Shown here one piece after another: positions 1-11,729 of a stretch of DNA of 64,000 nt. Within the stretch, counting starts at the first letter, position 1; the number at the start of each line of letters is the position of its first letter. The notes under the pieces were generated by a model that saw only the letters and a list, made by a program, of their open reading frames with translations, had not been told where the DNA came from and searched no databases. The translations under genes were made by a program, and so were the position numbers. This DNA comes from Kudoa neothunni (Eukaryota > Cnidaria), in NCBI GenBank assembly GCA_964304625.1, contig OZ199838.1:9858001-9922000 (forward strand), given 5' to 3'.

Positions 1-1692
1 GATAGAAAATCTATCTAATGATAGAGTTTAATATTTTCGTCATTCGTTTTTAGGATTGTTTGCTTAATGGTTAAATATTTTTACATCTCACTGTTGTAAT
101 TCTGAAACGAAATAAGATCACTAACATTCCATATATCTTACACAATTTGACTGAAAAGCTATTAAAATAAAAACCCTAATTTTCTAGAACCTAATTTGTT
201 GGAACTCTGTTCTCCGAAAAATTTATGTTTTATTGTATTTTACCGGTTTTGACTGTTAGTTGGTGAATGATTTATCGCAGTATCGTAAAGTTTATACAGT
301 GTATCAATGTTACAGAAGATTGTTGGGTGAATTGTAACGATTCCATCTTTGAGAACTCAGGCGTGTGGTAAATTCGTTGTAGGCATTTCTCTGTGCATGC
401 ATTTATATTTATCGGTATGTGTGCAGTTTTCCCTTCTCTTGCTTTTCGGTTCCCCAAAACATGCCAAAAATAAAATATAATAAATGTATAATAACATTTG
501 AAGTTTATTTAAAGTCCATGTACAGAACTATGTATATTTTCACAAAAATTTCATCATTTGATTAAAATATATTGAGATTTTGAATGTTTATGTTCGATCT
601 CATATGCTACAGATCCAACTTTAAATTACGCTTATTCCGTAAATTTATGGTTTTAAATAAATTAAAACAACTTCACGGCAGATTATTGACATTCATTTAG
701 AAACTAAGGATATCCGAAATAATTCTTGTGCTTAAATTCCTTCTGATATAACGAATAAATCTTTATAGCCATTGGATAATAGAATTTAAATCATAAATTT
801 AAGCAATAAAAGGATTTGGTAGTTATCAACAGGAATACTGTGATCTACATTTTCATGAACTAATTTCAGTGTTTCGTAGCTGGATGAGTTGTAGATGATC
901 TACGCATATATTCATAATCAGTATATATTATTTATAATCGCAAACAAGGGGAAAGATATTCCCTTCAATGAGGTATTTATTCGTCTTTTTCCTTGTGTGG
1001 ATCGAAACGAAATTTACGTTGGACGTCCCAAAATCCATTATATTATAAAATTATAGACCGCAATTTGGAGAAAATTATAAATCCTGAAATAGACAAAATA
1101 CAAAAGTGTATGGGTCGTACGCAATATGGCTCCAACGCAATTTTTAAAAATTTACTTGTTTACTACTTATTTTATTTTAATTCAAATTTAAATATAAATA
1201 GATAGTTCAATACAAAATAGATCATTTGTTAATAAATAATTGGTTTTCAACCAAATATTAGGGTCGAAAACTTATCGTATGGATCTAACGCAAAAATGGC
1301 TCGAACGCAGCTCGTAATCTGAACTTTGTACAAAATAATGGATGGAGCGTCAATTTTAGCGAATCACATCACTTTACACTACGAAAACACTCGAAATTAA
1401 AAGGTTTTACGAGTTCATATCATACAATAAATATGCTAAGCTCCAAGTGATGGAAAAATTTGTCAATAAAATAACACGATAAAAAAAAGGTCGAAATGAC
1501 TGGTTCCATTTCTGTGTCTTTTCTTGAAAAATAGAATAGGAAAACCACTATTTCCAAGAGAAAAAATGTTATTATTTCTCGACTGTTTCTTGGGCCACAA
1601 AAAAATATTTGTCTAATGTAACACTTCTACTTTTCTCCGAACACAACCAGTGTGCTTCAGTAACCGGATCATGGAATTGTTAAATTTTTAAA
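1..1692. other. gene-free AT-rich stretch
   Basis: I see no convincing exon, tRNA or terminal inverted repeat here. Short open frames around 993-1205 have no plausible splice sites or family resemblance. Confidence 0.5.
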
Positions 1693-2113
1693 ATGATGCA
1701 CAAAAGAAATCCAATGACGTCTTCATACATCCGGTTTAATTCCAAGATAGTGGCTACATTGTAACTGATGTCTTAGATGTTATTCAGTTGACAATCAAAT
1801 TATGAGAGTATATTAAAACGGAAACCATAATTAACTGCTTTAGGAAATCATTTTCCTCTCTGAAAATCCACTAAATGATGATTCCTATGATGTTCCTGAT
1901 GATGATCAATTTAAATATGACATAATTGAGCTGATTGAAGAGGATAAATCATTCGAATTAACAAAACCTATTGAAGAACCTCTTAAAAGCTACACAGTCG
2001 ACACCTCTGAAATTTTAACAGGGTTGATGACAACTGTAATTGTATTGATAAAATTATTATATAAAACCAAGAGGAACTATATTAATTGGAAAAAGTTAGA
2101 AAACTCTTTCTAA
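1693..2113 (+). CDS. small predicted single-pass membrane protein (unrecognised)
   Basis: Two-exon model: 1693-1749 and 1844-2113, with a 94-bp GT-AG intron. The junction is phase 0 and the total is 327 bp, giving 108 aa. Exon 2 is highly acidic, with runs of Asp and Glu after a NPLNDDSYDVPDDD stretch. It is followed by one hydrophobic segment (ILTGLMTTVIVLIKLLY) and a basic tail (KTKRN), which suggests a C-terminal anchor with the acidic part on the other side. I recognise no family. The start is the first of two adjacent ATGs. The intron is longer than the local norm of about 50 bp, so the first exon is less certain than the second. It could also be the tail of a longer gene or chance. Confidence 0.33.
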
Positions 2114-2540
2114 ACAAAATTTTGTCAATGATTGATAATACAAATCGAACCTGAGTTGGCTAACTCAACATTTGAACATTTTTTCAGAACAACAAATATT
2201 GAGCAGTATTTTAATATAAAAAAGTATACAAGTTAATTTCTCCTCAAATTAATTTATTACTATCCTAACGCACGCGCCACTAGATGCGTCCAGCACCAAA
2301 GTGGATACAGCGCAGTGGTTTTCATCTTCCCAATTTCTGTTACATCCATAAAATAATGTATTTCACCAATATATGGTTATTTTTAGTTCGTCTTTTTAAG
2401 ACAGCGAAACTACTAAATGAGGGCCGGAATTGGTGTACTTATTTGTTATATGTTATTTTCATAACTCTATCAAAGCAGAACATTAATTTATATCTGGTCG
2501 TCTCAACAAATCAAATTTTTATTTTACAATATAATTAAAA
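2114..2540. other. intergenic, nothing recognised
   Basis: AT-rich sequence between the small membrane-protein model and the Merlin target duplication. An 84-codon open frame at 2284-2538 has no splice or family support. Confidence 0.5.
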
Positions 2541-2548
2541 AGATAATA

Positions 2549-3578
2549 GGGCAAAAGTACGGTTTAGTGGGTAACCTTCGGTATTTTTCGCTAGAGCATC
2601 GGCAAAAACATAAACATAATTCAAAACGACAATAAACAACTCTAATGTTGGTAAATTTGGTTTATAGTATCTTTATACGAAGAAAACCGATTGTTTTTTT
2701 AATTTTTTTTAAATTGATGGTCTGCCAAATAAGAACCTATTAATTCGGATTTCTTATTGGTTATATGGCGAAATTTTAGTTTAATTGCGCCCAAATGGCT
2801 TCAATTTTATTAGTGTGGACGCCATCGTTAGTTTTAAATTGAATGCTATGGTTAACAGATTCGTGCTTATAACCATGCCACTTATTTGTCTATATTATGG
2901 AACCGCTGCCCACATAAGCGGTAATAATATTTTCAAGAGTTGAGTGATCTCTCACTCCGGTCAAAACTTGGAAAATATTATTATTCTCATCAACCCCACC
3001 AACAATCCAAATGTTCTGGTTGACGAGAACCCTTCCCCGATGATACTTTCTTTTACAGATGTTGGATTCACCGATCTGCACAATGACATCCACTCCTCCG
3101 ATTCGAATCCTGTATAAATTGAAATATTCTACATAGATTTCTCTAATGTAGTTTTTCCAATTAACTATCATTTCTTTGGAACCGATTTTTAGCTGCCTCA
3201 TTAGCATACTATATGACATTTGAATGTCAAAAACATCCATATACATTAACAAAAATATTTGCCATAGGATCAGTTTGGAACCTTCGAAAAATGCTCCTCT
3301 ACGTAGGCTTATTCTTCCCCGACATTTATTACAACGGAACCCATAACCATCAATCACAGTATCTTTTTTCAGGCCCATCACTAAATTGCATTTTTCGCAA
3401 GTTGTCTCTTTTGGTAGCAACCCTAAGTCTTGCATGCAAGAAATGAATTTTTCATTATCTCTCTTGAGAACATATAAATCTTCTAAATGCATTGAATCAA
3501 TGCTTGAGAGTCAAAAACCCATTTCTATCGCGCGCAAACGAAAATGCCGAAGGTCACGCACTATACCGTACTTTAGCC
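2549..3578 (-). mobile_element. Merlin-family DNA transposon, full length, inactive
   Basis: The two ends are inverted repeats of about 40 bp, alike at most positions: 2549-2590 starts GGGCAAAAGTACGG, and the reverse complement of 3535-3578 starts GGCTAAAGTACGG. Both continue through a CCTTCGG block. An exact 8-bp target duplication AGATAATA lies outside each end (2541-2548 and 3579-3586), which fixes the borders and gives 1030 bp. GG-starting ends, an 8-bp duplication and an IS1016/ISXO2-type transposase are characteristic of Merlin. The perfect duplication suggests a fairly recent insertion, although the transposase is dead. Confidence 0.92.
2781..3492 (-). pseudogene. Merlin transposase (IS1016/ISXO2-like DDE), broken
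   Basis: The frame from the ATG at 3492 runs 200 codons to a stop at 2890, then continues in the same frame to 2781. The N-terminal part has two CxxC pairs (CEKC, CNKC), the zinc-ribbon of ISXO2-type transposases. The conserved block around the first catalytic Asp reads VQIGES where the family has an Asp before ES, so this residue is Gly. KRKYHRGRVL follows, as in the family. At the second catalytic site (family YTD/YSD) the Tyr codon is a stop and the Asp codon reads Asn. The Glu region (HTNKIEAIWAQL) is still visible. Two catalytic residues are therefore lost. Confidence 0.88.
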
Positions 3579-3798
3579 AGATAATAGCACTTTTTTAATT
3601 TTTAATTATATTCAATTTATTCCAAATAATTGAATTTGTTTATACAAATCACAATCTTTTAATTCTTTTCCAGGTATTTCGTTACTACGCGAATTGGGTC
3701 GGATACAACTTAGTTTTACAGTGAACAAATATTTACATAAAATGTAATAAGAATAGAAACCTTAATTAAAGTGATCGTTGATATTTAACATAATCGTT

Positions 3799-4116
3799 AT
3801 GTTTAAAACCGATTCTATTAAAAAATGTAAGGAGGAGATATTCGCTAGCCTGGGTGAACGTGACAACGTAAAACTAAACCTGTGTATCGATAATAAAAAA
3901 ATTCTTGGATCAACAAAATTTATGTTTATAAAAACTAATCCATTGAAATTTTATGACATTTATGGTTACGAAAAACCATGAGGTCATCATTCCGAAGAAA
4001 AATGGTCCGGATTATCTGATTTCGACCGTATTTCAAAAATAATATGTGATAGCATTATGTCAACTTTGGATGTTATAAAAATTTTGAAGATTAAAAATTA
4101 TGTTAAACTACTTTAA
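3799..4116 (+). pseudogene. orphan 106-codon frame interrupted by one in-frame TGA
   Basis: From ATG 3799 the frame reads 60 codons (starting MFKTDSIKKCKEEIFASLGE) to TGA at 3979-3981. The same frame then stays open for 44 more codons to TAA at 4114-4116. Such an extension in DNA this AT-rich is notable. The two halves together look like one small helical protein. Candidate explanations are a Trp (TGG) to TGA change in a small gene, a missed splice, or chance. The first 28 residues faintly resemble the start of ENY2, but the rest does not, so I assign no family. Confidence 0.3.
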
Positions 4117-4925
4117 TTAAAAATTATAAGTTATAAATGCAAATCCACAAAGTATAGCGTAGAGTGGTCGAGGTAAATTTTCAACATTGGTTCCAGCACA
4201 ATTCAGCTTGGAATCCTCTGATTGGCTTTGAATTTAGGTTACGAAAAATTAAATATACTCCTTAAATTAAATTCAATAATCGAAACAAAAAGAAAAACAA
4301 GGAATCAAAAAACCTTTAAATAACAAACTTTATTATCCTATAAACAGTATATATGGATTACCTTGTTAATTGTATAACAAATGCTATTTTGGTTCTCAAT
4401 TATGAAATATTACAATGGAGGGTACATTTATCTCCGCAAAAATCTTTTATGTATGATCTGGAATTTTGGTGCAAAGATGGATTATAATACTGGATTTATT
4501 GTGTAAGACGGTAATACCTTTAGCATATTTATCTAGACTATTTCGATGTTGATCTGATTATATCTTCAAGTTCTAAAAAGGGCTGATGCGGTAATTAGTG
4601 GATATATTTTGAGTTAAGTTGGCTCCAAAAATTACCTTCTAATCCTAGTTTTATATAATAGATATCAATGATAAACAAAAAGAGCGAGGATTTTACCGAT
4701 AAGGTGTTGTTGTTGTGATGTTCATACAACAAATCTAAGCATCAATAAAGTAGATAGGTCATTTACCACACAAGTATCCCATTGGCTTAATACGCCTTAA
4801 ATCTTAAGTTTGAAAAAAAAATTATCGCAGCACTCGCTCGCCATCAATCTATCTTAACCAGCTAAAGTATGCGATAATATTTTAAACCGAAGTTACTGGT
4901 GACTGTATTACTGATAAAAATAGTG
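4117..4925. other. intergenic upstream of the Unkempt-like gene
   Basis: AT-rich, with no convincing ORF or repeat ends. It presumably holds the promoter of the downstream gene, but I recognise no element. Confidence 0.5.
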
Positions 4926-7900
4926 ATGAACTCAGACCACAACAAGGATGTTGAATTATTGTCGTTGTTTCAACGAAACCTGAATATGCCCACCTTGGAA
5001 TCCATCGTAAATATCATCAAAGAATATGACACAAAAATTGGAACTGGTCTAATAGCTAATGAATCAAATAAACATGTTATGTAAATCAAATTGTTTTATG
5101 ATAGATTAACTATTGAGTGGGGTGGTTAACTAGCACAAATTAAATGGGAATATTGTACCCATCTCGCTCAACCTAACTTTCTATTTCTCTAAATTTTCAA
5201 TTAGATTTCTTTATCATTTTCGAGTGCACGAATGTGTCCAATTCAAGCAGCACCGTTGTTCCTACCACAAACCGTACACTTGTTTCTTTTGGCATTTCGA
5301 AAATCAACGACGTCGTTTCCCATTTGATTCCAATCTAACTACTATAGTCTACCAACATGACAATGTTTGTAAGAGTTATAATTCTATGACAGGAATTTGC
5401 AAAAATGGATCTAAGTAACCAAGTGTTTTCTCCACCATATTATTACTTTGTTTTGTGCCGGTTAGTTGCAAATACGTTCACCATATCTATGGCGATATGG
5501 AACGACTATTTCATCCCTTCTATTACAAAACCACCAAGTGCATGTACAAAACCGATAGCAATGGGTTATGTAAGAAAAACAGCATTTACTGTGCCTTTTC
5601 ACACGGACCTAACGATTTTCGAGATCTCAAAAATATCTATGGGAATTATAATGTTTTTATGGACATTTCTATCAGTCTACCATCAAGTAAACCGATTAGT
5701 TGAGGTGGTTGAATGATGTGAATTGGATAGCACCACCTATCAAATGCAACACGAGTACACTCTCCACCTCAGACGAGTTATCAAATGGCATGAGTGATGA
5801 CTACCGTTGTTGGAGCTGGTTAGGTAATCTACGATGTAGGGGTGTATCTAAAATTGTTTCTTTTGGTGATAGATTCCAGATATATAATAAAAAACTACAA
5901 GACTATCTCATGCACGTTGGACCATCCAGAAGATTTCGATGCTGCTTTGTGTCCTTTTTATCATGAGCCGAATGATCAACGTAGAAATCCTTACTATTTT
6001 AAATATGAGTAGTTGGAGTATCTGTTCTTCAGCAGACAATAATTGTTATTATTCAGGGCCAGGAAGTGTAGATATCTTTTTCAAGATAACGTCTGGAATC
6101 ATAAGGCAAATTGTCCTGACTCACACTTGTGCTCCTTTTCTCACAATAACTTCGAATATCAGTTCCATCCAGATGTAAAATATTATTATTGGCTTTTCTA
6201 TACAACATCAAATAAAATAATTTTCTCAAATTATAAATAATGCTGTTATCAAATAGAATTATAAAAAAAGGCCGTGTCCATCACTGGATTCAAATAAGAC
6301 ATGTGCTACAAAAACTTTCTGCCCATTCAGGCATCTCTATAAGAGTAGTCGAAAAAAGGATAATAAATCATCACAGAAAACTTTATACAATTCTAACTCG
6401 TTAAAATCACCTAAGAATAATGAAACTTTCACCTCAACCGATAATACTAGCGAAATTTCCCCCACAATCAAGGTTGATTGGTCTAGTCACGACCACAACA
6501 AGGATGCCCTACAGGTATCCACCTCCTTTAATACTAACCAGCTTGATCCTGACGATACCAAAAGTATTTTCGTAAGAAACAATTTTTCAAATGATATTGA
6601 TCTATTGATCAATAATATCAACGGCAGTCAAGGTACTTCTTTCTATTCTCCTTGACATTTACTTTATCTTTGTGCCATTTTATATAAAAACATTTTTGAA
6701 GCATCGTGAGTAGAATTCATTTTTTCTAATATAGAAAGTTATTGAACTTTTATTTAATTTTTAAATCATATAAATAAAGTTTGTGTTGTTTTGAAAGTAA
6801 CAATGTCAAAACATGATATTAATTAACTTTTGACGAAACTTCTTCGTTAGATTCAAAAAATAGTGTCGCCGACCGTACATACCTTGCACCTGGGAAACTT
6901 TGTAATGACACTTCGTTGAACAAGGTATATAATTCTTATATCAATCAATCGTTTGACTCACATTTAGAAGACTGTGAGTTTTGGTAATATGAGCACTAGC
7001 TATTTTTACGATGATTGCATAATCGATAAATTTCCGACGCCTACAAATGTAAGTAACGGCCTAATATCTATAAATAAATGAAAAATTATTTAAAATCAAC
7101 TTTTTTAAATCTTAGACGCTTGTTTTATTATTATAACATGAATTTTTAAATAAGAGAGAAGTACGTGGTCTGTTAAAAAAGTATCGAGATTTTTTAAACA
7201 TACAAAAACTATCTACAATTACAACTATTTGATTTATGTCCCTTCAAATATTCACCTCCCCAATCAACACACTTTTTCCAGCGATTTTCCAATTTTGGAA
7301 ACATTGAGAAAAGTCTGTTTTTTGGAGGGAAAATAATTTCGTCGCCACATTTTGTTTAATTTCCATAATTGAAGAAAATCTTTTCCCTTTTAAATGAAAC
7401 TTTATCTTTGGGAACAAAAAAAGTCACAGGGTGCCAAATCTGGAGAATATGATGGATGTTGGAGTTGTTCAATATTAAATTTGGATAGAAATCGTTGAAT
7501 TTTAGTGGATGAATGAGCAGGTACGTTATCGTGATTTAGAATTTAGCTACCGCTGCTCCACAATTCAGGTCTCTTTCGACGAATGGCGTCTCCAAGGCGG
7601 CGTAGAACATTTAGATAATATTCACTAGTTACTGTTTGGCCCTCAGGTGCATATTCACAATGAACAATTCCCATGTTTTCAAAAAATACAATGTGTAAAA
7701 CCTTTATTTTACTTTTAACTTTCCGCGCTTTTTTCGGTCGTGGGGACGATGGAGTCTTCCACTCGGATGATTGCGGCTTGGTTTCTGGGTCATAGCCCTA
7801 AACCCACATCTCATCGCCGGTGGTGATAGAGGACATTAGTTGATCATATTCTGATACTTTTTTGAAGTGATTCCTTGAAATTTCAGAACGTTTTTCTCTC

Positions 7901-10900
7901 TGTTCTTTCGTAAGAAAACGTGGAACAAACTTGGCCTCAATTCATCTCATTCCAAGATCATCCGTTAAAATTGCGTGGCATGACCCAAATGAAATTCCTG
8001 TTTCTTCTCTAGTTTTCTTTATGGTTAATCTTCTATCTCAACTAACTAATCTTTTTACAATTTCAATTAATTCAGTATTTTCACTCGATAAAGGTCTTCC
8101 ATTGCGATCATTGCTTTCAACAGATATTCTTCAGTGTTTGAACCTTTTATACCACTCATAAACTCTAGATCGACTCATTTAAAGATGTCTTTTGAATCAT
8201 GGCATATGTTTCCGCAGAAATTTTACCAGGTTTAACGCAAAACTTTATACAAATCCTTTGCTCATGATTCTCAGACATTTGATCGCGCGACGTCTATTTG
8301 GATCGTACCTTTTAAAGTGTGCTAGAATTCTTGTAGTTTTCGATCAATTTTTTTCTGATGTATAAATAATACGCGTGAATATATTTTATATAAGTTTTGA
8401 TAATTTTAATACAGTTTAAAACATTTTAGTATTCAATATTAGGCTAGTCTTGATAATTTTTGAACAGACCACGTATTTCATATTACATGGAAATTTATGT
8501 TGATTGTACGTTTCCATCTTTGTTTCACCATGATTCATCCGCGGAAAGGTTCTCAATCGGGGCTAATTTTGAGATTGCAGAGGGAAAATTAAGTGACATC
8601 AAAATTGGATAACAACAATTTTTGCACAATGTGATTTGTTACTCACCTAAGTATTTCTAAGGAGTCTTATTATTCAAGGTTATTAAACTCAGTTAAGATG
8701 TTAAAAATGCTTAAAATGTTTTTAGGAGTAAATATTTAACGACTATTTATAAACCTATTATTAGTCTCCTTTTATGTCTCGTTTATCTTTTGGATATCAG
8801 GCCTAATAATACTTCAATAAATACACAACCTTAAAGTATTCTTGAATTTAGTTTTCATATAAAAGGGGAAAATTTAAACAAACCGAAGAGAACCTCCATT
8901 AAAAGATTTTCAGGCTATTTTCAAACGCATCAAAAACCTCAAAATATCTTCGTGTCGAGAGATATTTTTTAAAAGATATTCTTACTGAAAATTGTAATAT
9001 TAAAAATTCATTTTTAATATGAGAGTTAGGCGTTTAAATGATCTTCTTTCAATTTATAATAAAATAATTTTCTAAGGTTAAAGAAACCTGGTGTCTTCAT
9101 TATCGAAAGAGTTACGATTCTACTTAGTATATATTAAATTAAAGTTTATTTTGATAAATTCTATAAAATAATAAAATTCATCCATAATTCTATATTTTAC
9201 AAAAGTATCATCGATATAAATTCCATTAAGGAGGTCTTTGATATATATGAACTAATGATTACAGAGATATATTAGATTCCGATTAATTTAAATATTCATT
9301 TATTGACTAAATATTCTCCTTAGTAATATTAAAGAATTATAGGAGAGGCATAAAATACAATAAACTCTATGAAATAAAGCTTAAGGTTTTGACTTTATTT
9401 ATTGAAGTTGATTCAAAAATTGCGATAAAAAAGTAAACATTACGTCATAAATTCTAAGATACGTACGTGAATTCGCCATGGACTTATTTTCTCGTGTACT
9501 TTTTATATATAAAAAAAATCGTGAATATGTTTATTCAGGGATACTGCACATACCTCAGCATGTTAATAAGACCAGTTAACCTCGCCTTTATCCAACATCA
9601 TACTTATTGTGTATTTATTTCTTTTTCACCCTAACTTTAATTTTTTATACATGTGTTACCACCAAATAACAATGTCACTTTAACGCGTATTTCAACTTTA
9701 AGTAACTTAATTTAATATAATTTGCTTTCTCGTAATCAATTTTTAATTTTATAGTAAAGAGGTCTCCGCAATAATCCTAATGCTTCTATTTCACGGACAG
9801 CACAGTTTATTTACGGCAGAATTGTTTTTGCACAAATTAGCTAACATATAAAAACACGTTGATTTTCGTTCCCATTTTCACTTTGTGATATTTTCTTTTT
9901 CAAGGATATATTGTGATTTTTATCGCATTCAAAACAAGCGTCTATAATCCAATAAGGTTCACATAATAACTAACTTAACTTTAAACCTGAAATCCAATAT
10001 TCTTAAGCTTAATAAGGTTTCAAATAGACCAAATCCATAAAATTTTTACATACCAACACAAACAATTCCCTAAATATATCAAAAAATTTACTTTTAGCCC
10101 CAATCCGACATGATTATATTCCACTTTAAATAACTGAAGCACCCAAAAGTTATTTTAAATTATCATAAAGAATATTCCTTATAAATTGAAAAAGCCAGCT
10201 CTCATCAAAATAAAAAAAATTATCAGTTTTATTATCAACTAAAAAAAGTCCACATTAGAGCTTGGCATACTTTTATTTTGTAATCAGCATGTTAAATAAT
10301 GAAGCTTTCGAAGTTACTTAGGACTATAAAGAATTTGTACGTTCAGATAAAATTACATAGTTATTGAAACCAACAAAGTTTCGTCTAATCCTAAAAATAA
10401 CCAAATCAGTGTTACTTTGATTACTCGCCGGCTATCGCGTTTCCTCAAAAATAAACAAACCATCTTTTCTGTTACAATATTATAATATGAATAACTAAAC
10501 ATTACATTTTGTCATTCACAAATCAACTTGAGAAATATAAAAAAATCCAAGCATATCAATAAGTTCACGAAATATTTTTTAATTCAACATTAACAGCGAA
10601 TTAAATATACCGTTTAAATTTCGGATCATCCTCGATAATTTTTAAATTGGTGATAATATTTATCAAAATTTACGCCGATAATATAATGCATATTTATATT
10701 CCCATATCTTAGGTGGACGGAAGACCAACATCACGAAGTTTCACCTCATACGATATGGTCGTATCGGCTGAGAATGACAAAGTATCCAGTAATGAACTAG
10801 AAGTTATTTGCAACATCATTGATAATTTAAATATTAAAATACGCTCACACGCTGTAATTATGAATGCGCTCAAATCATCGTCCATCAATCGAAGATATTC

Positions 10901-11193
10901 AACTCTGAAATCGCTCTCTTCGCTCAAAGCATACATCAATAAGGTAGCATAAGAAATATTAATAATAGAGAGTAATAAAACATCCATATCTTGTGTTTAT
11001 TCAGATATTTCCAGAGGAGCCAAACAAAAAAATATGTCTCCTTTGCATAGAAAACGAGTGCGACCTGCTATTTCTTCCCTGCATTCATTTAGTTGTTTGC
11101 AGTGGGTGTTTCACCTTTGAAAAGGAGCTACGATGTCCGCTTTGTAACGGAGAGATTTCAGAGACGATTAATTTAAGAAAAAATTTGGAATAG
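4926..11193 (+). CDS. UNK: Unkempt homologue: six CCCH zinc fingers plus C-terminal RING
   Basis: Eleven exons (4926-5080, 5205-5414, 5466-5686, 5731-5823, 5873-6008, 6057-6174, 6257-6632, 6851-6924, 6968-7048, 10713-10943, 11005-11193) join in frame to 627 aa. Fingers: residues 62-82 (with HKPYTCFFWHF), then TGICKNGSNCKYVH, YYKTTKCMYKTD...CAFSH, a fourth after NYKTISC, a fifth ending CSFSH, and a sixth CATKTFCPFRH. FHPD sits before the sixth, where animal Unkempt has FHPE. A C3HC4 RING lies at about 573-610 (KICLLC, LPCIH, CPLC). Known Unkempt proteins are cytoplasmic mRNA-binding translational regulators using two three-finger clusters. Oddities: the fourth finger has Asp where the family has its second Cys, with spacing kept. 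Intron 9 is 3.66 kb while most others are 44-82 bp (introns 1 and 7: 124 and 218 bp). The joining of the RING exons to the finger exons rests on phase agreement and family architecture. Confidence 0.9.
7164..8473 (-). mobile_element. mariner (Tc1/mariner superfamily), full length, decayed
   Basis: The ends are inverted repeats: 7164 starts CGTGGTCTGTTAAAAAAGTA, and the reverse complement of the right end starts CGTGGTCTGTTCAAAAATTA. Each is flanked by the TA target site (7162-7163 and 8474-8475). Length is 1310 bp. The transposase reads on the minus strand from ATG 8278 (MSENHEQRICIKFCVKPGKI). Recognisable blocks follow: GYDPETKPQSSEWKTPSSPR, HDNVPAHSS (second catalytic Asp) and YSPDLAPCDFF (third Asp of the DD34D triad). 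The frame is interrupted by several stops and frameshifts, including a stop just before GYDPE, so it is inactive. Confidence 0.93.
8543..8813 (+). repeat. truncated copy of the CAGGGG-ended MITE family
   Basis: The left end, around GGTTCTCAATCGGGG, and the following 230 bases match the element at 15442-16070 with moderate divergence. Shared blocks include AAGTGA(C/T)ATCAAAATTGGATA, TTTCTAAGGAGTC and ATGCTTAAAATGTTTT, in the same order. The match stops at a CCTAATAAT block and no right terminal repeat is seen, so the copy is truncated. Confidence 0.7.
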
Positions 11194-11321
11194 ATTGATA
11201 TTTTTATTTTTGATAATGTTGTTTGAATTATTTTTATTGGATTTTTGTTTTTTTTGCGCTAAAAATAATTTCGGCCGAAGATACAAACTTATATAAAAAT
11301 AATTTCAAGTTCAAAATTGAA

Positions 11322-11729
11322 CTAATAAAAATAAAGTTCGCTGTCTTCACTCGTCACACTGGGAGCCAACACCGACGATTCCGAATCCGACAATTCATGA
11401 GTCAGAGAAAATTGATTTAAATCTCCATTGTTCAATTTAATTTTAAGCATTCTAACAATATGGATCAGACATCTGAACTCATTAAAAAATTATGCTACTT
11501 GTTCAGTTGACCCAATCTATCCGAAATATATTCATAGCGAATGATGAGTTTTTTAATACGTTCGTTTTCCTAACAAAAAGCTCACATAAAAAACACAAAT
11601 AAATTTAAAGCCACCTTTTGGATAGAATAGCATTCTTTAAGCAATTCTGCGCTATGTAACCTACGTAACATTCTCGAGGCAAATCCTGAAACAACGGAGT
11701 TAAACGAAAAGCAAACGAAAATTAATCAT
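11322..11729 (-). CDS. small coiled-coil protein, divergent partner of BOP1
   Basis: Four exons on the minus strand: 11717-11729, 11615-11685, 11499-11569 and 11322-11451, with introns of 31, 45 and 47 bp. Together they give 285 bp, or 94 aa. The middle part (LLKECYSIQKENERIKKLII, then RYEYISDRLGQLNKMLKI) is a clear amphipathic coiled-coil candidate. It ends in an acidic Ser-rich tail (SDSESSVLAPSVTSEDSE). I recognise no family. The ATG at 11729-11727 overlaps the BOP1 ATG on the other strand. The gene runs tail to tail with the Unkempt-like gene, 128 bp apart. Exon 1 is only 13 bp, so the true start might lie in an unseen upstream exon. Confidence 0.5.

Larger units (their letters stand above)
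7049..10712 (+). other. giant intron 9 of the Unkempt-like gene
   Basis: GT at 7049 and AG at 10711-10712, with phase-0 exons on both sides. It contains a mariner element (7164-8473) and a truncated MITE (8543-8813). The remainder, about 8.8-10.7 kb, is AT-rich and I see nothing else in it. It is many times longer than the other introns of this gene. Confidence 0.75.

Noticed and set aside
2549-3578. Bacterial IS1016/ISXO2 insertion or contamination
   Set aside because: The 8-bp duplication in AT-rich host DNA and the long TIRs fit the eukaryotic Merlin family, which is related to those insertion sequences.
3799-3981. ENY2/Sus1 homologue
   Set aside because: Similarity is limited to a short helical segment; the second half of the ENY2 domain is not present.
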